This document shows positions 1-8,006 of a stretch of 15,000 nt of DNA, in pieces (the first letter of the stretch is position 1; each line of letters starts with the position of its first letter). The translations under genes were made by a program, and so were the position numbers. The notes below the pieces were generated by a model. The model was not told the origin of the DNA, did not search any database, and saw nothing but the letters and a program-made list of their open reading frames with translations. The stretch comes from Chromera velia (Eukaryota > Sar > Chromeraceae). The stretch is from positions 1-15,000 of the forward strand of contig JAHBMJ010002170.1 in the NCBI GenBank assembly GCA_018398765.1. Direction: 5' to 3'.

Positions 1-102
1 GGGGGACCTTTTTGTATTGTGTTGTTTGTTTGTTTCTTTGGTTTCTCCCCTGTCGTTTTCTTTGCACGTTCCTCTTCCCATCGATAACTCTCGTCCGGTG
101 AG
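1..102 (+). other. 3' end of an intron of the SEL1L-like gene
   Basis: This stretch is T-rich (gttgtttgtttgtttcttt) and has an in-frame TAA at 85-87 ahead of the first recognisable Sel1 codons. A branch-point-like gataactc lies at 83-90. The first AG after it is at 101-102 in a gtgag context, which differs from the TGCAG used at every other acceptor in the window, so the exact junction is uncertain. Confidence 0.55.
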
Positions 103-1997
103 CTGAGGGCTGAAGGTTCTTCGTCCAATCTGAAGCTGTCCTCAAAGGACTACGAGGAGGCCAGGGCCTACTTTGAAGCTGCAGCTCTTCAGGAGTGGCC
201 TGAGTCTCTCTTCTACCTGGGAGAGATGGAGCTGACGGGAATCACAGAGAACCAGAAGGGCATGGCGGCAGGGAGAAGGCCCCAGCTGTCGCCTACAGAG
301 GTTGAAGGCCTTAAGCGTGCGCTTCGATTTTATGAGAGGGCGGGGGACGGGGGGTATGTGATTGCCTGGTGGAGAGAGGCGCAGTTGTGGGAGAGCCCTT
401 CGAATCCTTTTGGGAGAGACTGTTGGAAGGCGACTGCGGTTAGTCAGTCAGGTGCTTTCTTTGTGGTCGAGAAGGTTCGGGGCTTCACGGAAGAGAGTTT
501 TTGTTCTGCACTTTTTATCCCATTCTTGCGTCACTCCAATCTTTCGCAGACATAAAGAAATACAAAACCTCCACCCCCCAACCACCTCTCTCTGTCTTTC
601 CCTCTCTCATTCTCTGTATGTGTGAGTGTCTGTGTTTCTCTCTGTGTGTATGTGTATGTGTATGTGTGTGTGTGTGTGTGTGTGTGATTGTGTGTTTTCT
701 CTTCCCGTGCAGGCGTACAAAGCAGTCGCAGAGGCTGGTGCAGCTGGGGCAGACATCCGTAAAGGGGTTCAGCTGTTTGTAAACGGAGATGTGGACAGCG
801 CCATGACGCTGTTCCTGGTTGCAGGGGAAGAGGGATTTGAGGTTGCTCAGTATAACGCTGCATGGGTAGCAAGGGAGAGGAAGGGAAAGATTGGGGGTAG
901 TCCTGAGTGGGTAGACATCGCTTTGAGAGGCTTTTCTCGGTCTGCAATGCAGGGGAATGCGGAGAGCCTCTACGAGGTGGGAATGATCAAGTAAGTCGGA
1001 TCGAGAGAAGGAAGGAAGAAATTGGGGGGGGAGATCCTTTCGCATTTCAAAGTACAACAAAGGGGGTTTCATCGATCGGTTGATACAGACAGACGAGGAG
1101 GGAGAGAGGAGTAAGGAAGAAAGAAAGGAGGCCCCAGATCCATGAGTGACTTCAGAATTTCAAGATTGTCTTCATGAGTGACAGCTCTCCTGTCTGTTGT
1201 TCTTGTGTGCTATCCTTTGTCTCGACTGAAAGCGTTCTCTTTTTTTTCTGCGATTCAGTTTCCCTCTCTCGCTCTCCATCTCCCTCTATGCTTATGCAGG
1301 AAAAAAGTGCTGAAGGACCTCCAGGGAGCCTACGAAGATTTCCAGTTGGCATTTCGGAAAGGAGCCATGAGGTCAGAAGTATGGATGGATGGATGGATGG
1401 ATGGATGGATGGAGAGGGGCAAAGAAAGAACGGAAAAGAGGGATGCTCTCACCAGTCAACAAAATTTTCAGTCGGATCAGTTGACGAAATACGCGATGCC
1501 TGTGAATGAATGAATGAATAAATGCAGGTGAATCGTTGGGGGCAAAAAAGAAGAAAGCAACTTTGCTTCTGTATTTTGTCTTCCTATTTTTGACACCTTT
1601 TTTTTTCTGTCCTCCTGTTGTTTTCCTTTTGTATGCCTTTGGTTGTTCTGCTTGCTGCATGGTCTCTCCCTCCAACAAAGCTTTCAGGCTCCAGGTTTTA
1701 TTTCGCTGAATCCTTCTTTGTGGCCATCTCTGCAGAGCCGTGCTTCCTCTTGCAAGTTTCCTGGAGTCCGGCAAGGTCCCTGGAGTTCCCCGGGATTTAG
1801 AGAAGGCCGAGGTGGTGTTGAGAACGTACGGAGAAAGCGCGAAGGCAGAGTTGCTTCAGAGCAGGGCCTCCGCTCTCCTGAGTGCGTCCTCAATAGCGAA
1901 ACTGCGAAAAAACCTCATCTTCGCATTTCGCATGGCCAAATTGCGACTGCACAAAATCCTTGTAGGGGCAGGGAGAAGAAAACTCGAACTGAGTTAG
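103..1997 (+). CDS. SEL1L/HRD3-like Sel1-repeat protein, 3' part of gene (four exons)
   Basis: Proposed exons are about 103-438, 713-990, 1300-1371 and 1736-1997 (TAG at 1995-1997), giving about 315 visible residues; the 5' part lies outside the window. Every junction keeps phase: gcg|gttagt to gcag|gcg (phase 0), atcaa|gtaagt to gcag|g (restores Lys), atgag|gtcaga to gcag|a (restores Arg). The spliced product reads as successive Sel1 units: DYEEARAYFEAA...SLFYLGEMELTG, ALRFYERAGDGGYVIAWWREAQ, then NGDVDSAMTLFLVAGEEGFEVAQYNAAWV, ALRGFSRSAMQGNAESLYEVG, AYEDFQLAFRKGAMRAVLPL and ESGKVPGVPRDLEKAEVVLRTYG. The segment EEGFEVAQYNAAWV closely resembles the SEL1L signature AEQGYEVAQSNAAFIL, and the order of the flanking units also follows SEL1L. 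That family acts in the ER lumen, handing misfolded glycoproteins to the Hrd1 ligase. The C-terminus is short and basic, without a clear membrane segment. A generic Sel1-repeat protein is the alternative. The first acceptor is the least certain boundary (AG at 101-102, 106-107 or 114-115). Confidence 0.8.
439..712 (+). other. Intron in SEL1L-like gene, with TG microsatellite
   Basis: The intron is 274 nt, with donor gcg|gttagt and acceptor cccgtgcag|gcg, phase 0. The donor at 439 was preferred to those at 475 and 453. It joins RDCWKATA directly to AYKAVAEAG, giving one continuous Sel1 helix pair; the 475 donor would insert about 12 extra residues and the 453 donor is out of phase. The intron contains a pyrimidine-rich stretch and a pure (TG)12 close to the acceptor. 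Confidence 0.75.
641..695 (+). repeat. TG/TATG microsatellite beside a 3' splice site
   Basis: Interrupted tgtgtatgtgtatg leads into a pure (TG)12 at 663-686, then attgtgtg. It ends 26 bases before the TGCAG acceptor at 708-712. Confidence 0.95.
991..1299 (+). other. Intron in SEL1L-like gene
   Basis: The intron is 309 nt, with donor atcaa|gtaagt (the canonical donor sequence) and acceptor cttatgcag|g. It splits a Lys codon (AA|G). The 5' half is purine-rich (gaaggaaggaag, gaggagggagagagg). The 3' half carries the pyrimidine tract, including a run of T after gcgttctc. Confidence 0.85.
1381..1412 (+). repeat. (ATGG)8 microsatellite
   Basis: Eight perfect ATGG units lie immediately downstream of the 5' splice site at 1372. 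Confidence 0.97.
1503..1524 (+). repeat. GAAT tetranucleotide tract
   Basis: About five units of GAAT (last ones GAATAAAT) within the last intron of the SEL1L-like gene. Confidence 0.9.
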
Positions 1998-2560
1998 CCT
2001 AACCGTGTGCAACCATAGCGAGCAACGGTGCAAGGGTCTTTCCTCTCGTGTGATATGTTCTCTTCCTGATCGACATCTCTTGCATTGTGTGCGTCCAGTT
2101 CTTGATCATACTGCACGTGCAGACATGTGGATGCATGCAACCACAGGCTTTTTGAATCCTTTCACGTTTCGGTCCGGGACCCGGCCACTCTGTTCATGCA
2201 TCCGACATGCGTTTCTTCGTGCATGTATGGGTGAGTGGGAAATTCTGTTTCGTGCAGAACAGTGAATGTGTGTGTACGCTTCCGAGTCGAGGTGACGTTG
2301 CAAGTGCCAATGCGTGAATTGTTTCATTCATCGAATGTAAAGCCTTTCGAGCAGATGTGTCCGGACAGAATCACTTACCGCGATATATCTGCGATCTGTG
2401 TCAAGGCAATTACGAGTTGTCTCAATAATTCAGTCACTCCCTGTGTGGTTCATGCATGCCAGGCTCGTCACACGGAATCACGTCTTTTTTGTATGGACAT
2501 ACACTATTCGAATCGTACTCATTCCGGCCCGACTTACCTGCTGACTTTAAATCACCACTA
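1998..2560. other. 3' flank of the SEL1L-like gene, no further gene seen
   Basis: Base composition is ordinary. It probably holds the 3' UTR and downstream DNA. I see no clear AATAAA in this stretch. The reading frames open here have no recognisable domain. It contains one TGCATGCA (2132-2139) and another GCATGC (2454-2459), and ends with a tandem 10-mer, atcaccacta/atcaccacgt, at about 2549-2568. Confidence 0.5.
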
Positions 2561-3440
2561 ATCACCACGTGGCTCGACACGTCGATCCCATAGCATTGTA
2601 AAACCCAGTGCAAAACTTAATCATACATGTGACTCATTTTAATAATTTAAAACTTAGGTTAAGAATCTAACGTTCGTTTAATATTATAATTTCCGTTATC
2701 GTCTGTAGCATAAAAAACTATCGTTTGCCACTGTATCCCCTGGCCTATAGGCACTAGCGGCGTGACTAGCCTAGGCATCATTACCCAATACCTCGATCTA
2801 TCTGAGTCTTCAAGAGGGAACCAGTGATAATCCGTATGCTTTAGTGTGCTTGTCTGGGTGCTTGATTGCAACGGTGACCCAATGTTTGTTTGTCTAGGAA
2901 CGGTGAATGCTACTAAGGGTTGGGCACTAAAGTTTTTTTTATAATATAGTTTGCCTGAAAAATTTTAAACTTTAACTTTAAAACTTTAAAAGTAAACATG
3001 CAATTATGTACCTAGATATGCAAAAGCTAATCTAGAAGACGTTGCTAGAGAAGTTCTTAGGCTTTCCATTGCGATTCTTCATTTCTTTTTTTTTCTTTTT
3101 CTTGCTTTGTGTTTGTAGGAAGGTAGTTGTTTTCTGTTCCAGGTGCCCCAAAAATGGAACTAATACGTATTGGCTATACGATACACAATGTATAGGATAT
3201 AATATTATTAATATGACTATGGATATGATCAGAATATCTCTGTATCTAGTTCTATTTTTAAATTGTGTTCATCATGATATTGTACGTTCCTATTTAAGGG
3301 TTTTTATATAATGCTTAGCATAATGTATTGATTGATTGTCCATGTGTGCTCGTAAACCTTCAAATTACAACTTAATGTCAAGTTTTAACTTTTGAATCCA
3401 TTAATTGTATGACATCCATTAGACAACCGTTTTTTCTTCA
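2560..3440. other. AT-rich island of unknown origin
   Basis: This stretch is distinctly AT-rich compared with both flanks, with repeated aactttaa/aaactttaaaa motifs near 2965-2995 and taatattattaata near 3200-3212. No supported coding sequence, terminal inverted repeat or target-site duplication could be identified by eye. It could be an old non-coding transposon remnant, a spacer, or a replication or matrix-attachment type region. None of these is shown. Confidence 0.5.
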
Positions 3441-4095
3441 GTTGTGGATCTTCTCAGGTTGTCGTAAGTGAACTTGTCACCGTTCTCATCGGCCATAAAT
3501 CTTCTCATTCTTTTGCTGATTGTGTGGAACGTACAGCTCTCAACGACTCATTTTTGACAGCTCTTCGATCCTGATTCCTGCTTTTCAGTGGTGTTCATCC
3601 TTTGAAACAGTATCGAAGAGGGTGGGCGCAATGCTTGTGTCCCTGGACGCAGTTCAAAGGAATGGAAGGGCGGGGCAGTGAAGTCAAGAAAAGCCTTTCA
3701 ACCGAATGTGTCGTTGCGGCTTCGTGCTCTAGGTTGCTGTGACCCGAAGCTGCCCTGAGATACTACCCACACGACCATTCGGTTGCAAGCCATTGACTGC
3801 TGTTAATTACCTTTGATGAAGCTAGGACGGGGAGGGAAGCTAGACATGCACTGCCAGGGGGATCTCGGACCAGATCGAAATTTTCAAGTGATTGAAAATG
3901 TCCATTTCCTCCTTCGTTACCTTCTGGCCCGAGGTTCATCTATCTTTCCCATAGTTCAGCAACCTCCCCATGCGTCGTTCTTTGGAATGTCGGACGGAAT
4001 GTCGGTTTTTGCTCCCTCGATTGTCCAGGACTTCTGTTCTCCGCTGGACGTAAGAGCAGGAAGAACACGTCCGTCCCAACCACCGAACTCGCAGC

Positions 4096-5329
4096 TGCAT
4101 GCAGAGACAGAAGTATTGTGAAGTATGAGACAGAAGGACAGTGACGAAGAAGACTTGGAATTCAAGAACGGTATGCAAGACGTACAAGCAAACGCCCTTT
4201 GAAGCATCAATCACAGAAAATTGGCATGTAATGACTGGAAACAGAGGCAATGCCGATACAAAACTCAACTGACTGGAAGCAGCTCCACTTCGTGTCATCA
4301 CTCGCGCACTCGCTGTACTTGGCAGGCTGCGGATACGTCTGCAGAGTGAGGGACGAGAGAGTGAGACCATTCATTGCAGATGCATGGGAGCAGAAGACAC
4401 ATGCAGAGAAAGAACGGGACTGCATGCGTGGGTACTTGAATGGGTACGGTGGTTTCGGTGCATGCGTTGATGGCATTGTGCCTCTTCCGAATCGAAACTT
4501 CCATATTTACCCTTCAGTGCACGGTCCAGACAGAAGACAGCGCGCGCATGCAGACCCAAATTGGTAGAGGTGCCGCAAGGGCCAAGCATTCAACTGACTG
4601 ACAATGTGATCTGCCAATATTATGGAATCGGCCTGGTTAGCTGCCATCCAGCAGTAGGGCACCTTTACTGCAGAGGCACTTCCGATCTTCAGATCAAATT
4701 CTCCACACACCGCGAGCGGAGGATTCGCACTGACTGCATGCAATAAAGCAAAAAGGAAAGAACGTTGATACTTTCCTGTGAGCTCCGACCCGTGTATTCA
4801 TTTAGACGTTGAAATCGCCAGAGTCGTCGGCATGCTTTTAAAGAATTGAAAGTGATTGCATGAAGAGAGGAGGAAAAGATGCGTTGGGGGATGAATCCCG
4901 ACGTTTGAGTAGAAGACACATGCATGCATCTTCTTTGAACTCCACAAAAACTGACGATCAGATGCCAAGACTGTCTTGCAAGGCTTTCCGAAGCAGTAGG
5001 ACTTGTCACTCTTGGGGGGAGGCTTTGTGAACTTATGGATTGCGGTAGGAGGAGTGCTGCTGCTGCTGCCTTGCATCTGCCTCTGGAGAAAAGCCCCAGA
5101 GCAGATCACGGATAACACCGATAGAGACAGAACAAAGACTTGTGTACCCCCCATTGCGTTTGTGATATCGACCTGGTGCGTGCGTGAATTCTACCACTTG
5201 ACTGCTGAGAAAGAGGCCAACTCTGTTTCGAATCAGACTGGTTCAGGTGGGCTGAGTTAAGCGCTGCTCGTACGAATACGCATGTATGTACGAAAAAGTT
5301 GAACCAACAAAGCCGTTGCATGGGCATGC
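4096..5329. promoter_or_regulatory. Cluster of GCATGC / TGCATGCA palindromes
   Basis: GCATGC occurs at 4097, 4422, 4460, 4546, 4736, 4830, 4922 and 5324. The full eight-base palindrome TGCATGCA occurs at 4096, 4735 and 4921. About 0.3 copies of a given six-base palindrome are expected by chance in 1.2 kb. TGCATGCA is a known target of an ApiAP2 domain (PF14_0633 of Plasmodium falciparum). A regulatory role here is inference from sequence and from its position 0.4-1.6 kb upstream of the KH gene. Confidence 0.4.
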
Positions 5330-5419
5330 TTGCTCGTCGGTCTGGCGCACACTGATGATTACTGGTTTGTTTCGAGCCGTTCGCACGAGACGGATTGGGT
5401 TTTTCCGGGGCCGCGGCTT

Positions 5420-5443
5420 GCGCGTGCGCGCGCGCGCGCGCGC
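5420..5443 (+). repeat. Alternating GC tract
   Basis: The tract gcgcgtgcgcgcgcg... alternates purine and pyrimidine for about 24 bases, about 260 bases before the KH gene start codon. Such tracts can adopt Z-DNA. Confidence 0.9.
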
Positions 5444-5702
5444 CTTTCAGCCTGGCTGATCTGCATGAGCTGCCATGCAAGTGAGTTTGCCCCCCCCAAC
5501 TCTCCCTGTTTTTGACACGGGAAAGCCTGTCGAATCGTAGTTTTCTGATCAGACGGACGTGTTGGACTTCGTGGAAGTGTTCCTTTTCCCTGACACGCGT
5601 GTCTCTTCTCATAGAGGTACTTCACACCCGTCATCCGTCTCCTGTCTCCGCTCTAGTACTGGCCCAGTAGTAACGTGAAAAGCCTTCCCTGGAAATCTCA
5701 GC

Positions 5703-8006
5703 ATGGCTGCCCCACAGTCCTTCTACTTGCCAAGCAATGGTGCACCGCACCTTCCTCCTACAACAGAAACGACGACGCATAACTCGACGCTGATGATTCA
5801 CTCCCCATCGGCAGAAGCCATCTCAGAAGTTTGCGTCGCAGCCCAGGCAGCTGGACTCTCCTGCAGCGCTCACTTTGACCTTTGCACCCTCCAAGGACCC
5901 AAGCAGAGAGTATGCCTCGCAGTCTTCTCTCTTGTTTCCAAGATGGGAGCGTTGGGTGGTCTCCGAGTGGCTCTTCCCTCTTCTCTTGTGCTGCCCGCTC
6001 TTCCTTTGAGGCTTGGAGTGATTGAGTCTCACACAGGCGCCTCTCTGGCACTAACGGGGGAGACACACCGCGCGGCCCCAGGCGATCCCTCCACCTACTT
6101 TGGCGTCTCTGTCACGGGTACCCCCCAAAGTGTGGTCGGTGCAGTGAACGAACTTCTCACAGATATCGGGGAGCTGGAGTCTCTCGTCATCCGAAAGGCC
6201 TCTGCCCACCCGTCTCTCCCCGCAGTCTCCCAGGCCCCTCCCAACACCTCCACAGAAACCACGGCAGCACTGAACGGGAACGGGCTCCCTACCCCCCAGC
6301 GTCAAACCCAACCCAGTTCCTACTCCCTCTACGGCCCGTCTCCCTGGCACCACCAAACTCACAGACCAATTTTGCACGAACACCTCCAAATCTCCACCCC
6401 TCCCCGCTCGATGACTCCACCACTGAACCACCCTATGCAGCCACCAGAGCTGCAAAGGAGGCAGCAGCTGCAGATGCACGCGGGGGCAGGCTACACCAAC
6501 TTTCCTTTCAGACGAACAGCTGAAGGCCCTTCCAGAGCTATGCCAAACATCCCTGCGTATCCCCTCCACACAGGCTCGAGGATGCACCGCCCCGAGGCAA
6601 ACAGACCGGAAGCGAACCGTTCTGTCCCCCCCTCACAAAAGAGAGAAATGTACACCTACGAAGAGCCCCGTCCGCTCGTACAGATGAGGACCCAACCGAA
6701 GATCGCAACTCCAAAGCAGAGCCCTGAAGAGGATGTGCAGCAGAACGACACGAAATTCGAGATGAAACTTCCGCAGAAGTTTGTGCCCCGCCTCATTGGC
6801 GCAGGCGGCTCGTGCATTCGAGAATTCCAGGAGAAGAGCGGTCGGTCGATTCTTTACCACTCTCTGTCGACAGTCCGTCAGAAGGCTATGGGAGCGTGAG
6901 CGACCCAGTATTGTTTTGTGGTGCTCACCCTTGAAGAGTCTGGCTCCATCTGCTTGTTGATCCACGTCTCTCCTCTCTCATTTAGACACACGGCAAAGGT
7001 CTTCTTTTGCGCTTCCCTTTTTGCGTGAGAGCGATGTTTCGTATGTCTGGTCTGTCTGTCTGTGCATCTGTGCAGGAGCATTCCTCGACTACTCCCGCGT
7101 GAGTGACGAGAACGGACACTGCACAGTGCTGATGAGGGGAACTGGGGCCCAGGTCGAGCACGCGAAGGGACTGGTGAGAGGCCGTTTGGCCCTCTGGGTG
7201 ACTGAGGCAGAGAGAGAGAACGCCAACGACGCCGACGCCCTGCGAGGCCTGTCACAGGGCGGAGGGGTGACAGAGAGATACGGCGACGCGATGAGCACCC
7301 TGCTCGTTCCCGACGCCCTCGTGGGTCGTCTGGTCGGACTGCGGGGACGCACAGTGGCGTCAATCGAAGCTTCTTCCGGTGCCACGGTTTCTCTCGAGAA
7401 GAGGAAAGGGCCAACGCGTAGGGAGGTCAGTGAGGAAGAAGTACCCGGAGTTTGCATGCCCCTTTCTACTGTCTTAATTACATGAGAAGCATGAGAGGTT
7501 TCTGACTGGGAAAGAGTATGATTTCTACCTTCGTACCTTCGTTCTTCTTGAGTGAATGTAAGAGAACCGGATCGCGTTCCTCTTTCCCCTTCCGCAGCTG
7601 CCTCTTTCATTGCATCTGTTTTTCTTTCTGCTTGCAGCCGTGTGTGCGAGGATTCCGTCTGGTCCACCTGACGGGACCTAACCAGAGTCGCGAGACTGCG
7701 CGGCGGTTGGTGATGGACGTGCTGGGCGTACAGCTGGAGTCTTTCTCTCCGGATTTCTACAAGCGATCCGGGGAGCGGGAAAGAGAACGAGGGGGATTTT
7801 CCTCCCAGTCCGACGCCTTCCGCCCTCTTCCTCTGCACGGATGCGGCGCCCTGCCTCTCTCAACCATGACCCATTCCTCCACCTCCCCACCCTCTTCCTC
7901 TGCTTCTGCTGGAACAGGAGAGGGGGAACTGGACGGTGCACCCAGCGGAGGATCACAGTCGGGGTCTGACCGCCACGTGCGCCACCAAGAGCAAGTGTGT
8001 CATTAG
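5703..8006 (+). CDS. Multi-KH-domain RNA-binding protein (three exons, 618 aa)
   Basis: Exons are 5703-6840, 7076-7425 and 7638-8006 (TAG stop). ATG is in a good context (cagcATGG), with an in-frame TGA just upstream at 5676-5678. The phase 1 junction SG|G (agcg|gtcggt to gtgcag|gagca) restores EKSG-AFLDYSRV, and the phase 0 junction RRE|PCV joins the last domain. Two canonical KH domains follow. KH3, about residues 350-425, has KLPQKFVPRLIGAGGSCIREF with GXXG loop GAGG at 366-369. KH4, about 455-530, has LLVPDALVGRLVGLRGRTVASIE with GLRG at 467-470. Residues 86-157 look like a KH fold (RVALPSSLV...IESHTGASLAL...YFGVSVTGTPQSVVGAVNELL) without a GXXG loop, and residues 28-80 may be another degenerate unit. 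Between them, about 165-345 is a Pro/Gln/His-rich, probably disordered linker. The tail carries RERERGG and a Ser/Gly-rich stretch. KH proteins of this kind (PCBP, Nova, HEN4 type) bind single-stranded RNA or DNA; the target is unknown. Confidence 0.93.
6841..7075 (+). other. Intron inside KH3
   Basis: The intron is 235 nt, with donor agcg|gtcggt and acceptor ctgtgcag|ga, phase 1. It falls just after the GXXG-containing helix of the third KH unit. Reading through it adds about 19 codons and then a TGA at 6897-6899, so retention would truncate the protein within KH3. Confidence 0.92.
7426..7637 (+). other. Intron inside KH4
   Basis: The intron is 212 nt, with donor gggag|gtcagt and acceptor gcttgcag|ccg, phase 0. 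It lies in the variable loop region of the fourth KH unit, between the KRKGPTRRE and FRLVHLTGP segments. Retention adds 19 codons before a TGA at 7483-7485. Confidence 0.92.

Larger units (their letters stand above)
1372..1735 (+). other. Intron in SEL1L-like gene, with ATGG and GAAT microsatellites
   Basis: The intron is 364 nt, with donor atgag|gtcaga and acceptor ctctgcag|a, restoring an Arg codon (AG|A). It contains (ATGG)8 starting nine bases into the intron, a GAAT tract at 1503-1524 and T-rich stretches towards the acceptor. Exon joining here links AFRKGAM-R to AVLPLASFLESG, a good Sel1 continuation, which supports both ends. Confidence 0.85.
3440..5640. other. Intergenic region upstream of the KH-domain gene
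   Basis: No gene is recognised. Short open frames on both strands lack domains and consistent splice signals. What stands out is a run of GCATGC palindromes from 4097 to 5329, a recurring AGAAGACA motif, and a GC dinucleotide tract at 5420-5443. The 3' part is likely to include the promoter and 5' UTR of the gene starting at 5703. Confidence 0.5.

Noticed and set aside
439-476. Alternative donors at 453 and 475 for the first visible exon
   Set aside because: 453 breaks phase with the exon at 713. 475 keeps phase but adds about 12 residues that disrupt the Sel1 helix that is continuous with the 439 donor. It could still be a minor isoform.
515-1072. Minus-strand open frames of 138 and 185 codons
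   Set aside because: They run through the TG microsatellite (His-Thr repeats) and lie antisense to a Sel1 exon.
4742-4748. AATAAA hexamer in the intergenic region
   Set aside because: No coding sequence ends nearby, so it is most likely a chance match.
5106-5612. 168-codon minus-strand open frame
   Set aside because: Arg/Ala runs come from the GC tract; no domain and no conserved pattern were recognised.
7089-7838. 249-codon open frame on the minus strand
   Set aside because: It lies antisense to two KH-gene exons and the intron between them; the plus strand has the KH motifs and phase-consistent splice sites, so this is a shadow frame.
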